From the NCBI GenBank assembly GCA_016748015.1, contig JAAOMT010000261.1, positions 13,644-77,643 of the forward strand: a DNA stretch of 64,000 bases, given 5' to 3'. The position numbers were made by a program, and so were the translations under genes. Shown here one piece after another: positions 1 to 10,106 of the stretch. Below the pieces are notes generated by a model. That model was not told the DNA's origin. It searched no databases and worked only from the letters and a program-made list of their open reading frames with translations. Positions within the stretch are counted from its first letter, which is position 1. Every line of letters begins with the position of its first letter. This DNA comes from Geosiphon pyriformis (lineage: Eukaryota > Glomeromycota > Glomeromycetes > Archaeosporales > Geosiphonaceae).

Positions 1-548
1 GTCTACTTGGATGATACAAATGTTTTCTCGTCAAAATTCACGGATCATCTCCAACATTTACAACAAGTTTTTGAGAGATTGAGACACACTGGACTTAAAC
101 TAAATCTAGAAAAATGTTTCTTTGGGAAAAATGAGCTAGCATTTTTAGGACACGTAGTTGGAAAAAATGGAATAAAACCAGATCCATCAAAAATAGACAA
201 AGTGAAAAATTTTCCAGTACCTCGAAACGTTTCAGAAGTTAGAAGCTTTTTAGGACTCGCATCTTACTACTGCCGCTTTGTAGAAAACTTCTCAAACATT
301 GCCAAACCCCTTAATTACCTACTATCTAAAAATGTGAAGTTTGAATGGACTGAAGCACAACAAAAAGCTTTTGAGTACCTTAGACAAAAGCTCATTGAAT
401 CACCAATAATGATCTATCCGAATTTCAACAAGAAATTCATTTTGGCCACAGATGCCTCTGGAACTGAACTTGGAGCCATTCTGTCACAAAAAGATGATAA
501 TGGAAGAGAACATGTAATCGCTTATGCCAGCAGAAGTCTCAGTACAGC
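1..548 (+). CDS. Ty3/gypsy reverse transcriptase-RNase H fragment (both ends missing)
   Basis: Open in frame 1 from the first base. It starts inside RT at the catalytic YLDD box (VYLDDTNVFS), runs through the thumb/connection (LGHVV, then LRSFLGLASYY-like SFLGLASYY around residues 81-89) and enters RNase H at ATDASG (about residues 148-153), ending at AYASRSLSTA. The element belongs to family C by similarity to the RT at 38.0-39.0 kb. Unlike other copies here it has no stop codon and keeps both Asp of YLDD. The 5' part lies outside the window. The 3' part is cut by an adapter sequence at 549, so the rest of RNase H and most of integrase are missing. Confidence 0.92.
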
Positions 549-567
549 AGATGTGTATAAGAGACAG
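549..567 (+). other. Tn5/Nextera mosaic-end adapter scar
   Basis: The 19 bases AGATGTGTATAAGAGACAG are exactly the Tn5 transposase mosaic end used in tagmentation libraries. In the reading frame they translate as the known contaminant string DVYKRQ. They sit at an abrupt change from RNase H coding sequence to LTR sequence, so this is a library/assembly chimera and not biology. The outer adapter arms are absent. Confidence 0.95.
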
Positions 568-860
568 CCATTAACATTCTGTGTTTCTAGATTAGAGAAA
601 CACATCAGGCAATTGCAAGGATAGCCTCAGAGAAGACCCCAGACAGTGGGTAGATTTCAGTTCAGCCTCTGAGAAGGAGTACATAAACACATACAACAAT
701 CAAGAATTAAAGAATAACTTACATCACAACAGTAAAAAGAAAGCCTTCAGTGTAACAGTAACACTATCACACAAATAGAATTGAGGAACTCACGAAAGAC
801 TGATTGCAATTAAAGCGGGATATCAGCAATTAAATATAACAAGAAAACTATCCCATAACA
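568..860 (+). repeat. LTR-A fragment (3' third)
   Basis: About 290 bp matching the 3' ends of the LTR-A copies ending at 17987 and 27812 (shared GTGTTTCTAGATTAGA, then ATCAGGCAATTGCAA, ending CCCATAACA). Its left side is cut by the adapter scar. On the right it abuts integrase sequence that continues in frame, so this LTR sat inside a gypsy-C integrase gene. CCAT (861-864) is the expected target duplication, but the matching left copy is lost. Confidence 0.8.
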
Positions 861-1083
861 CCATAAAGTCTTAGGCAATGGATCATACAAACTAAGACTT
901 GATAACAAAATCTTAGCAAAAGTTGCACATGGAGATTGTTTGAAACACTATCATTCCAGAAACAATCCTGAACCATTAATTCCACAAATCGGTACACATT
1001 CCCCTTTGGTCAATCCTGAAGACATTCCCCGAAACTTAGAACCAATAGTTGTCATTGAACAACCTTCCAATCTGAACACTTAA
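861..1083 (+). pseudogene. Gypsy-C1 integrase C-terminal tail
   Basis: Translates as a chromo/SH3-like integrase tail (LGNGSYKLRLDN, then AHGDCLKHY) with a TAA at 1081-1083. It is nearly the same as 40443-40653 in gypsy-C. The DDE core is missing because of the LTR-A insertion plus the artificial join at 549-567. It is followed after about 120 bp by the third ORF of the same element. Confidence 0.85.
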
Positions 1084-1202
1084 TTTAATTTTACTAGTTA
1101 TTTTCTTATAATTTAGAAACAATCTCACAAAAACAAAACAAAAAATAACATAAAAACCCATACACCAAAAAAATAATTTTCTTTTATTTCAAATCGCTTA
1201 TA

Positions 1203-1922
1203 ATGACTATTCCTCAAAACATTCAACAATTATCCCAAAAACTAATGTTAGCTTTAAAAACAATACCCGAATTATCCATTACTGTTACTGGAAACCACAT
1301 TAATTATATCCAAACAGAAGTAGTTACAAATTTAGCCCCAAATTCACGAAAATATCACCCGTATAAAAAGAACACAAAAAGTTATACTGGAATTCACCTC
1401 CCAGAACTTTTAAAGCTTGCTTTAAGAGAAAACTTAATGCCCACTCTGATTAGTATTCCACCAAATGCTACAATTCAACAAAAACTTTAACTGTGTCTCA
1501 ATAAGGAAAACACTGAATATTCTCCAATCTATAGATATTTTCACATAAGAAAAACACTCTACGAACGGAAACTGGAACTTACAACAGCAAACTTCACAAA
1601 AGAGGCTATTCAAAAACAACTTTACAATGAATTCAAAACAACAACTGGATCAACAAACAGTCGCTACAGGCTTAGAGCTGCCCTTAGACTTTATGACCTA
1701 TTCCACACCTGTGAAAATGTACTACAAAACCCAATTTTTCAACCTTTGAAGATTCAATACATTGGAAAGCTCACAGAACTGAAATTTCAACAATTTTCAG
1801 ACCAAATTTTTTCAATAATTTTGGATTATTATCTGGAAATAACAGACAGTACTTGGATTTCAACGGAGCTCAGTCTTGAGGAGGAGGTTATGTTACCAGA
1901 TGAAATTAGAGATATTATTTAG
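1203..1922 (+). pseudogene. Gypsy-C1 ORF3 (env-position gene, unknown function)
   Basis: A roughly 240-codon gene downstream of integrase, starting at ATG 1203 and ending at TAG 1920-1922, about 10 codons inside the 3' LTR. One internal TAA interrupts it after residue 95. It is collinear with the gene at 40809-41514 in gypsy-C (shared NIQQ.SQKLML.LKT, LPELLK, RYFHI, FQQFSDQ, STELSLE). There is no signal peptide, no membrane segment and no recognised domain; it is polar and predicted helical. Comparable genes occur at the same place in gypsy-B and gypsy-D, so it is a stable part of these elements. The function is unknown, and its position alone does not make it an envelope gene. Confidence 0.75.
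1878..1887 (+). other. Polypurine tract of gypsy-C1
   Basis: GAGGAGGAGG lies 3 bases before the 3' LTR start at 1891, the expected place for plus-strand priming. The gypsy-C copy has the weaker GAGAAGAAG at the same place. The tract lies inside ORF3. Confidence 0.75.
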
Positions 1923-2870
1923 CATGAAATTATCTTATAATTCCTATCATTAATTAGCATATATTATCATTTCAAATGATCACTTATTATATTAGCAAAA
2001 ATGTCCGAAATTATCATTTAATTAATAACCCAAATTGTACACAACACAAATGTAACCTAATTGTGATGATCAATCATGCAATACCCCGAACTATGTAACA
2101 TTCAGAAGTTCGCCGAAATTTGTAGAAATTTGCCGAAATAATTGATAGTTCACCGAAATATCTAATAGTTTGCCGAAATAACTTGTAATTTGCCAAAATG
2201 TATCTTTAGTTCAGCGAAATTTTAGAAAATAGCAAAGTTCAAGTTCATAAAATAGTGTTACAACAAGTTGTATAAAAGAAGAGCTTCTCTCTTTGAGAAA
2301 ATGTATCTTATCTTAGATTTATCTCTTAAAAACTATTCCTATACACACAAAAAGAAATAAATATCAAATAATTCAAAAAACCAAATTCTTCAATTATTGT
2401 ACTTGGAAAATCTCCAAAACCCAACTAACATTTCGAAATTGATTAGCTACCAATTTCAGTAAACTGTTAGTGACTTCAGGTCTGGATAGAAAACGTTTCC
2501 TTTGACAAAATTCTATTTTTTTTATATTTCTTTTATTTTCTTTTATTTCTTATTACAATCATTGGAGTAGCCTACAGACAAGATTCCTGTAGAAGAGTTG
2601 ACTTTCACAGCAAAGTAACTACACATTTTTAGTGAGCTTCCAGATGAGCAATTCCTGGAAAAGAGTTGACGTTTACTACAACGTAACTACATAAAGCAAC
2701 TGGCATGGAATTGGCCATTCCACTCATAAGCCCAGCAAAGTTCAAATTATAGGAGATAATTTGAAGATAAATTCAGTTACTGGAGATTCAACCACATCCA
2801 GAAAACGTGAATTCACAGCAAACAAGCATCAACAACATTACAGAAAAGAGACCAAAAACCTCCGGTAACA
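1891..2870 (+). repeat. LTR-C, 3' LTR of gypsy-C1 (980 bp)
   Basis: Starts TGTTACCAG and ends CTCCGGTAACA (TG...CA with an inverted terminus). U3 holds a 20-bp tandem array (2109-2221, core TTYGCCGAAAT), then the TATA box TATAAAA at 2271-2277. U5 holds an imperfect direct duplication around ATTCCTG..AAGAGTTGAC (2589-2690). Five other copies occur: 5404-6390, 32645-33595, 41494-42461, 51975-52926 and 55569-56229. It abuts gypsy-C2 directly at 2871. Confidence 0.9.
2109..2221 (+). promoter_or_regulatory. U3 tandem array, about 5.5 x 20 bp (GCCGAAA core)
   Basis: Units begin at 2109, 2129, 2149, 2169, 2189 (21 bp) and 2210 (partial). Each carries TTYRCCGAAAT or a one-base variant. The array ends 50 bp upstream of TATAAAA. 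The GC-containing core survives in an otherwise AT-rich LTR, which fits an enhancer or activator site array; that role is inference. Confidence 0.7.
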
Positions 2871-3330
2871 GTACCATAAATGTTTCAATGATGGGTTTTT
2901 CTTCTTCCGGTTTGAATTCAAAAGCCAGGGCTTTTTTAGAGCATTTGTTGAATGTACCACAAGTGGCAGGTACCCAGACATGTTATTTTTGGTAGGAGAT
3001 TGTTAACTCTTGTGTCTCCCAATTCAGATTAGCATTGGCTTTTTGAAGCCAATTATTTTCAATGAGAGCTTAGTACTGGAGCACATCCATTATAAAAACT
3101 TTGACTAAAATAGTGATTCCATCAAGAGTGAACGGGAAATTGTCAATTTCTCCTACTGGAGTCTTTTTCATGCCATCGGCAGTAATGATTACTGTTTGAG
3201 CTGGTTGGTTGACATTTCTCTTTAACTGTTGCATTAACTGGTAGGTGATGATGCTTCTGGCAGATCCATTGTCTAGGATCAAGTGAATTGTCTTTCCTTT
3301 GACTTCTGCTTTAGTGTACATAGCAGTGAT
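2871..3330 (-). pseudogene. Gypsy-C2 retropepsin (truncated)
   Basis: Minus-strand reading gives a retroviral-type aspartic protease: the LILDNGSARSIIT active-site region, then ITADGMKKTPVGEID and the C-terminal NANLNWETQEL stretch. The catalytic D-S-G is D-N-G here. It is cut at 2871 by the C1 LTR, and one in-frame stop follows the VLQY stretch near 3070. Confidence 0.8.
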
Positions 3331-5403
3331 TGTTTTTTGTTCATTGGCAGCTGCATTGCTAAGTAGGAATGGTGACTCATTTGCTTCAAACTCAAAAGGG
3401 AATATGTCTGAAAGGTTGGCATTTTTAGCAATTCTGGCTAGTAGGATTGTGGTAGGAATATAGGAAGGGTTTTGTTGTCATGCTGCAGCTCTACCTTCTG
3501 AGAGTGCAGTATAGTAAAAATTCTGTTCTTCAAGTATTGTAAGATAGCTAGGTTGAGTATGATAATAGGTGGGTCTTGGCTGAGCTGGATTTCGGGAAAC
3601 TAATTGGTTGTTTGAATTGATTCTATTGTTGTTTACTTGGTATCAGTTTTGTAGTGTAAATTGATTTTATGGGCTTAATCTTCGAGCAGGCACTTGATAA
3701 TGTTATGTGGGTGGTTGTTGGTATTGCTGTTGAATTGGCTATAGGGCAGGCTAATAATAGTTACTTTAATATTGAGGTCTTGGTGGATAGTAAGCTGGTG
3801 ATGGTGGTTGATAATAAGATTGCTGTGGTGGAGAGTAATGTTGATTACTCTTATTTTGTTGGTCTCATTGTAGCTTTCTGCAATCTCTTTTCCAGTGGCC
3901 AAGAATTCTACAGTAATGGCAATTCTGAGGCTGGTTATTAGAAGATGATACGAAGTTGTTTTGATTCTGTCTTTGGAGTGGTTGATATCTTTGGGGTTGC
4001 TGTTGTTGTTAGTTGGTGAAATAGTTTTCGACTTTTTTTGTGAGTTGGTCAATTTTCTCTTCAGCTGCTGAGCTGGTCTCTTCAATGGCTAAGTTCATGA
4101 GTTTTGTATGATTGGCTTCTTTCATGGCCATTTCATATCTCTTTGCATGCTAAATGGCAGAGTTTAAATCTTCTGGGGCATGTAGGCAAACTTTTTTAAT
4201 CAGTTTATCCTTTAAACCAATGATAAATTGATCCAAAATTTGAGCATTGGAATAATAATCATTAGTTTCAAGTTGGCGAATTTGTCTGAGAAGTTTGTTG
4301 AATTTCCTAATATAAGTTATAACAGATTTGAAGGGTTCTTATTTGATATTGTGAAAACAATTTCAAAGAGTGATTGAGGTATTGTTATCAGTGAATTATT
4401 CTAAGAAGACAGTTTTGAAAGCTGTCCAGTCATTAAAAGGAGTGGTCAAGTTTTCAAACCATTCGCCTGCTGTTTTTTTGAGAAAGTAGGGAATTGTTCC
4501 TAACATTCTGGCAGCATTCCATTCATTTGCATTTCCAGCTTTAGTAATTTGGTCAAGCCATTCTTGGGGACTGGTTTCAATGTCTTCTCCATTGAATTCA
4601 GGGATTTTTGCAATGTATGCCATCATTTTGTCTTCTTTGTTTTCACTGTCTATTGATTCTTCTTCAGATATTTTAGAGTTGTTTTTTTCGTTTGCTGCTG
4701 TCTCAAAGTGTTCACTTCGATTTTCAGCTAGAAAGTCAAGAAGATTGGAACTAGTTTGAAGGGGTTCTTGTTGTCTGGTGGGACTTCTGGGTGATGTAAA
4801 ATCTTCTAGTCTTGCAAATTGATTTAAGAGTGAATTAGGTGTTTGTGCTTGTGCAAATAAAGCTGGAAAAAGTGTGATAGTAAATGGAAGTTTTGAACTG
4901 GTTCCTTGTTTAGGTGTTTGTAAGTGTTTGGCAGTTGTTTTTGGTAGTATTGGAGTATTTGGAGTGGTTTTTGAGTATTGCTTCAATTTTTGTTTGCTTT
5001 TATTGCTTGTTTCTGTCTCTGATTCAAAATCAATGGAGTATTGAGACTACACTAGGTATGTTTTTTCACAGTACTTGATAATGTTAAAATTTAGTTCTTG
5101 AAAGTAAGTGGCAAGTGTTTTACTGTTAAGGTTTTCAGTTTCCAATTGTGAATAGTGTACTAAATTATTGTAAAGATTGCTTCTAACTTCTGAGATATTG
5201 TAATTTCCAAAAAGATAATTGTTGATGCAGTTTTCAATGTATTGGTATACTGATTTCTTGACAACTTCAATTCCGTCTGGAATGTTGAATTTTTGCTTGC
5301 AGTGAGTGTAAATTGATTGGTAATACTCTAGAGTTGTTGCATCTGGTGTGGTCACCACTTTGAAGTTGTTTTTGCTGTATTGTTTCTGTGGGAGAGCACC
5401 AAA
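2871..5403 (-). mobile_element. Gypsy-C2 internal region (gag and protease only)
   Basis: Minus-strand element whose 5' LTR is 5404-6390. PBS, gag, zinc knuckle and protease can be followed right to left until 2871, where the gypsy-C1 3' LTR begins. The remaining pol and the 3' LTR are not present. The primer-binding site is 5386-5401 (minus-strand TGGTGCTCTCCCACAG), separated by two bases (TT) from the LTR. Confidence 0.85.
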
Positions 5404-5568
5404 TGTTACTGGAGGTTTTTTGGTCTCTTTTCTTAAATGTTGTCGATGCTTGTTTGCTGTGAATTCACGTTTTCTGGATGTGGTTGAACCTCCAGTAACT
5501 GAATTTATCTTCAAATTATCTCCTATAATTTGAACTGCTGGACTTCTAAGTGGAATGGCCAATTTCAT
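3331..5568 (-). pseudogene. Gypsy-C2 gag (matrix/capsid/zinc knuckle)
   Basis: Starts at ATG 5568, inside the 5' LTR, and reads without interruption through the LTR end and the PBS for 173 codons (to 5047). It then continues, with stops and frameshifts, through a capsid-like region at 4396-4986 (EWLDQITKAG, AGEWFENL) to a CCHC knuckle near 3890 (HYCRILGHWKRDC). This is the retrotransposon gag fold by sequence pattern. A Gln-rich linker lies between the capsid region and the knuckle. The LTR-spanning N terminus is shared by the other C copies, some of which carry frameshifts. Confidence 0.8.
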
Positions 5569-6390
5569 GCCAATTACTTTGTATAGTTACGTTGTAGTAA
5601 ATGTCAACTCTTTCCCAGGAATTGCTCGTCTGGAAGCTCACTAAAAATGTGTAGTTACTTTGCTGTGAAAGTCAACTCTTCTACAAAAATCTTGTCTATA
5701 GGCTACTCTAACAATTGTAATAAGAAAAGAAAAGAAAAATAAAAAAAATGTAAAAAGGAATAGAATTTTATCAAGGGAAACATTTTTCTATTCAGGCCTG
5801 GAGTTACTAACAGTTTATTGAAATTGGTAGCTAATTAATTTCAAAACTGTTTAGTAGGAATTGGTTAATTTCAAAAGGGAAATAATTAAAAATTTGATTT
5901 TTCAATTTATTTAATATTTACTTCGTTTTTGTGTGTAAAAGATGATTCTAATTGTTAAATCTGAAGTAAGATACATTTTCTCGAAGAAAAAAGCTCTTCT
6001 TTTATACAACTTGTCATAACACTATTCTATGAACTTGAACTTTGCTATTTTCTACAATTTTGCTAAACTAAAGATACATTTCAGCGAACTACAAGTTATT
6101 TCTGCAAACTATTAGATATTTCAGTGAACTATCAATTATTTTGGCAAATTTCTACAAATTTCGGCAAACTTTTTGAATATTACATAGTTTGGGGTATTGC
6201 ATAATTGATCATCGCAATTAGGTTACATTTGTGTTATATACAAATTGGGTTATTAATTAAATGATAATTTCAGACATTTTGCTAATGTAATAAGTGATAA
6301 TTTGAAATGATAATATATGTTAATTAATGATAAGATTTATAAGGGTAATTTCATGCTAAACAATATTTCTAATTTTGTTTGGTAATAACA
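5404..6390 (-). repeat. LTR-C, 5' LTR of gypsy-C2 (987 bp)
   Basis: On the plus strand it runs from TGTTACTGG to GGTAATAACA, the reverse of the other LTR-Cs. Remnants of the 20-bp GCCGAAA-type array lie around 6055-6175, mostly mutated to GCAAAA/GCGAAC forms. It is inserted into the decayed LINE-D, which resumes at 6391. Confidence 0.88.
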
Positions 6391-8825
6391 CCAAAACATA
6401 TCAACTTGAAAGTTAGAAAAAAAACCGGAAATATCACAAAAGAATATTATCATTGAATTTTTGTTCATTATACAAAGGACTTAATCAAAACTTTCAAATA
6501 CAAAAATTTTCAGATATTATCAAAACATCAACAAGCTATTGAGCACTAAGTTATGGGTTTGTTATTTGTTTCTATATCCCAAATAATCATCTATAATAAT
6601 GATTATGGCTATTCTTATATTACAAAAACTCATATCTAAACCAGAAGTAAAAATGCAAATTCCATCAAACTTATTCATAATCCATGGTCTAATATTAGAC
6701 TTCAACTTGGTTTCCATAATAATAAAAATTGTGTTATCTAAATTTATATATTAACAAACAACATCTTCTTGCTTAATAGAAAAATTAACTCTTTTAATAT
6801 TACATGTAACAATTTTTCAGATCAAATTAGTCATTGTTAAAAAAAAGTATTCAAACTTAAATTTTTATTATTTATTTTGACCAGCAGACCTATAATTATA
6901 ACTAATAAATTGTTTATTCTTAAATTTTTTGACAATTAATTAATTCAAAAGCTTTACTTTTACAACAGTCTTATTATTAGTAACTGCATTTAAACTTTTA
7001 CTTATTATTATATTTACTCCTTAATTTTGTAATAAAAAAATCACTAATAATTAATATTCAAAATTAGACTAAAAAACCATTAATCCAAATATATCTAACT
7101 TCTTAACCAACTTACCAACTTGTTCTGTAAGACTGTTAAAACTGTGTTTAAGAGTAGCAAATTTATTATTTACTTTCAAAGAAACCAACAGAAAAAGTTT
7201 AGTACTTGAAAATAAATTAGCACCAAAAAAAACAAAGAAATTAAAATTATCAGCAACTTGAGTCTAAAACTTTTTACCAAATAAAACTAAACATACAATT
7301 AATGTCTGTTTCTTCTTATAAACAAATCTGATCTTAAGAATTAACTACCTATTTATTATGACCACTCAAATTTTTATTTATTAAACACATATCAGAAACA
7401 TGACCAAATTGTTTATACTAAGCACAACAGACCAAAAAAAGACCAGTTTAATACAAACTTACACTCTTAAAAACAGGAATAAAATTAATAACAGTTTTTT
7501 TTAATATCTCATTAGCAAAACAAATTACAGCACATCTGTTATGTATATAAGAAACTAAATTATAGCCAATAAAACAAGTCTTTTTACTATATGATTCTAA
7601 CAAACCAAAAAAATTATAAGCTGTAATTCCAATTGCCAAAGTATATAACAAAGCTCAATAAAAATCTCTGAACACTTATATTTGTTTATTATTAACAATC
7701 AATACTATATGTACTGAATTTTTTTTATGAAAGCTAACTATTTAGATACAATCAAATTAGCAATATCAGATAATTTAAACTTAACTAAAGTTTTTTGTCA
7801 AAGACCAATAAGCTATATTTTGATTAACACAATTTTACCAAATTTAGAAAAAACTAATTTTATAACTGATTTAAAAAAATTTACTGGGATTTTTTTGACA
7901 ATTATTTCCCAATTTGTATGGTTGTTTATTTTTTTAATATTATTATTAACTAGAATTTTCTTACAGATTGCCATTTTTTTAGTTTTTTTAAGCTCAATTT
8001 AAATATAAAAGATAATTTAATGATTTTTGAGAATTCTGAGAATTTTGAGAAAGTAGACATCTTTTCAAAACCATCTACACAATAAATTTTTTTTTACAAT
8101 CATCAATTTATTACTAAATGTTTTTTTAAGCATAGCAAAAAGTTCAATATCCAATGCAAAAAATTTTACAAATTAAAATTTTGTTTTTTTAAAACACATA
8201 ATCTGATCAATGATAACTGTTTAAAGCCAATAAACTTAGAAAAAAAAAGCATTAAAACATTGTCATTATTACTCAAATTATTAAACTGAGGTGTTTTTGA
8301 TAAGTGTCCTAATATGTATGTTTGAGTGTGAGTTTTCTTTAATGTAGTTTTATCTATGTTCTTATTATTTATAGAAGTATTCAAATTTACATAACCAATT
8401 TTTTCTGTAATTGTGTTTTTTATATTCTCTATATCTAAAAAACCACTAATATTACTTTTTATGCTATCAACTTTGCTTTTCCAAAACACCACAAATTTAA
8501 TAGCAGAATTTATAATATTTACTAGATTCAAAAAGCCAGTAGATAAGTCAACTATGTTAATATTGACTTTAAGTTTTTTTGGCTTTTTATAAAACATACT
8601 ATAAAAGTAGACATTCTTTAAACATTTTTTTTTAGTGCTTGAGTGGATTTTCAAACCAGCCAAATTAGAACCAAAACTATTAGCAGACAAATTTGCCAGT
8701 TTTATTACAATAAAAAAAGATGTGTTAAAAGAAATAACCAAAGAAAAAAAAAGAGAATAAAAAAAGCTATTTTTTCAGCAACTTTATGTTCTCATCATAA
8801 CTAAAGAATTAACAAGAGAAAGAAA
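6391..8825 (-). mobile_element. LINE-D, decayed non-LTR element, 5' half
   Basis: The minus strand carries the 5' UTR (8825-8760), ORF1 and the start of ORF2, in the same order as LINE-B at 18.6-25.5 kb. ORF1 similarity includes the KKPKKL N-terminal segment, the region before the RRM-like domain, the LY..A.G.TAYN block (7448-7651) and a CCHC knuckle (YKQFGHVSDMC) near 7400. ORF2 is recognisable from METKLK near 6720 and is cut at 6391 by gypsy-C2. Many stop codons; base composition is shifted almost entirely to A and T relative to LINE-B. Confidence 0.8.
8166..8741 (-). pseudogene. LINE-D ORF1 N-terminal part
   Basis: A 191-codon remnant still open, aligning with the first 200 residues of the LINE-B ORF1 (shared YKKPKKL, ENIKN.I.E.I.Y.NLN, and FNNLSN.DNVL.L..SKF). 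Lys, Asn, Ile and Phe codons dominate because G and C have been lost. It continues with stops into 7448-7651 and the zinc knuckle. Not functional. Confidence 0.7.
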
Positions 8826-9829
8826 TATATTTTTTTTAAATTTATAATAATAATAATAATAATAATAACTTTTAAATAATTAAAATATAAATTTTATTTT
8901 ATTTATTATTCTAATTTAATAAAAACATATAAAAAAACTTTTTAAGAATAATATTAATATTAATAAAGTTATATATTTTTACAACTTATTTTTTATATAC
9001 AATATATAATGTTTTTTTTGTTTATTTAGTAAAAATATTATTAAAAAAGTAAAATGTTTTTAAAAGTTTATTAAATTGAAAACTTTCTTATATAAAATTA
9101 AAACTATTTTAATTATTTGTAAAAATAAAACAAAAATAATAATAACTTATTTAAATATATATTAAAAAAACAATATTTTTTTTATTAAACTTATTTTTAT
9201 ATTAATCAAAAAATAATTAAAACCTAAAACAATAGAAAAAAGACAAAAATTCGTAAATATTAAAAAATCAAAATTCTATACTTTATAAATAAATAAAAAA
9301 TTTTATTTGTTTTAATTTTTTTAATTTAAAAAATTTTAATTTTATTAATAATAAATATATAATTAATGTAAATTAAATAATATAATTAAATAATACAATT
9401 TTGTGCAAATTTATTAATATTATTAATATTATTATTAATTACCCTAAAATTTAAAAAGTAAACAGCTGCCTATTTTCGAAGCTTTAAATATATATTAAAC
9501 AAATAAAAAAAACGTGTAAATATAAATATTTTAATATATTTAAAAACAATAATCATATAAAAACTTTTGAACTTTTTTGAAACTTTTATAATATAATTTA
9601 TATTTATTTAAACTATATATTTTTAGAATTGTTTTTATCTTTTTTTCTTAAATAAAAATATTATGAAAATATACCAATAAAAATGTATTTTATATTTTAT
9701 ATATACATAATGTAAATATTATTATGTTAAATGATTTTTATTTTACATTTTACAATAAATAAAAATTTAACTATTAGATATTTATTTTTAAAATTTACAT
9801 CAAAAATTAATATACCCAAGAATTGAACT
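8826..9829. other. Extremely AT-rich stretch without genes
   Basis: Long runs of A and T with a (TAA)n microsatellite at 8844-8868. I see no open frame, LTR end or conserved motif. It probably consists of decayed repeats like those at 14.1-15.2 kb, but no family can be recognised. Confidence 0.6.
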
Positions 9830-10106
9830 TGACAGAATTATGAAGGACTCGAATTTATAATGTTGGTCAATAAAGTAATCTTTGTGTATTTTTGTGTGGC
9901 TTCTGTTTTGAAATTTCGAGTAGGGTAATAGACCAAATAACTGTTCGAGATTGAAACTCAGTCATATTATAAAAATTTTTGCTCATTATCCTAATTTAAT
10001 GATATTCATTCTGAACTAGAATTTTGGTGATCAAGAGACCTCCATATTCAAAGTAAAAGTGATAATTTAAAAAGACGTATCAACTTGAATTTAATTCATG
10101 ATCATA
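9830..10106 (+). other. Upstream region of the methyltransferase gene
   Basis: Composition changes here from nearly pure A+T to ordinary genic DNA, marking the left edge of the host-gene island. It should hold the promoter and 5' UTR of the gene starting at 10107, but no specific element can be named. In-frame ATGs at 10098 and 10107 leave the exact start open by three codons. Confidence 0.45.

Noticed and set aside
1203-1922. ORF3 as a viral envelope gene
   Set aside because: Position fits, but no signal peptide, fusion peptide, glycosylation-rich ectodomain or C-terminal anchor is visible in any copy.
8826-9829. Centromere or origin in the AT-rich block
   Set aside because: No satellite periodicity or defined motif; composition is explained by decay of repeats like those nearby.
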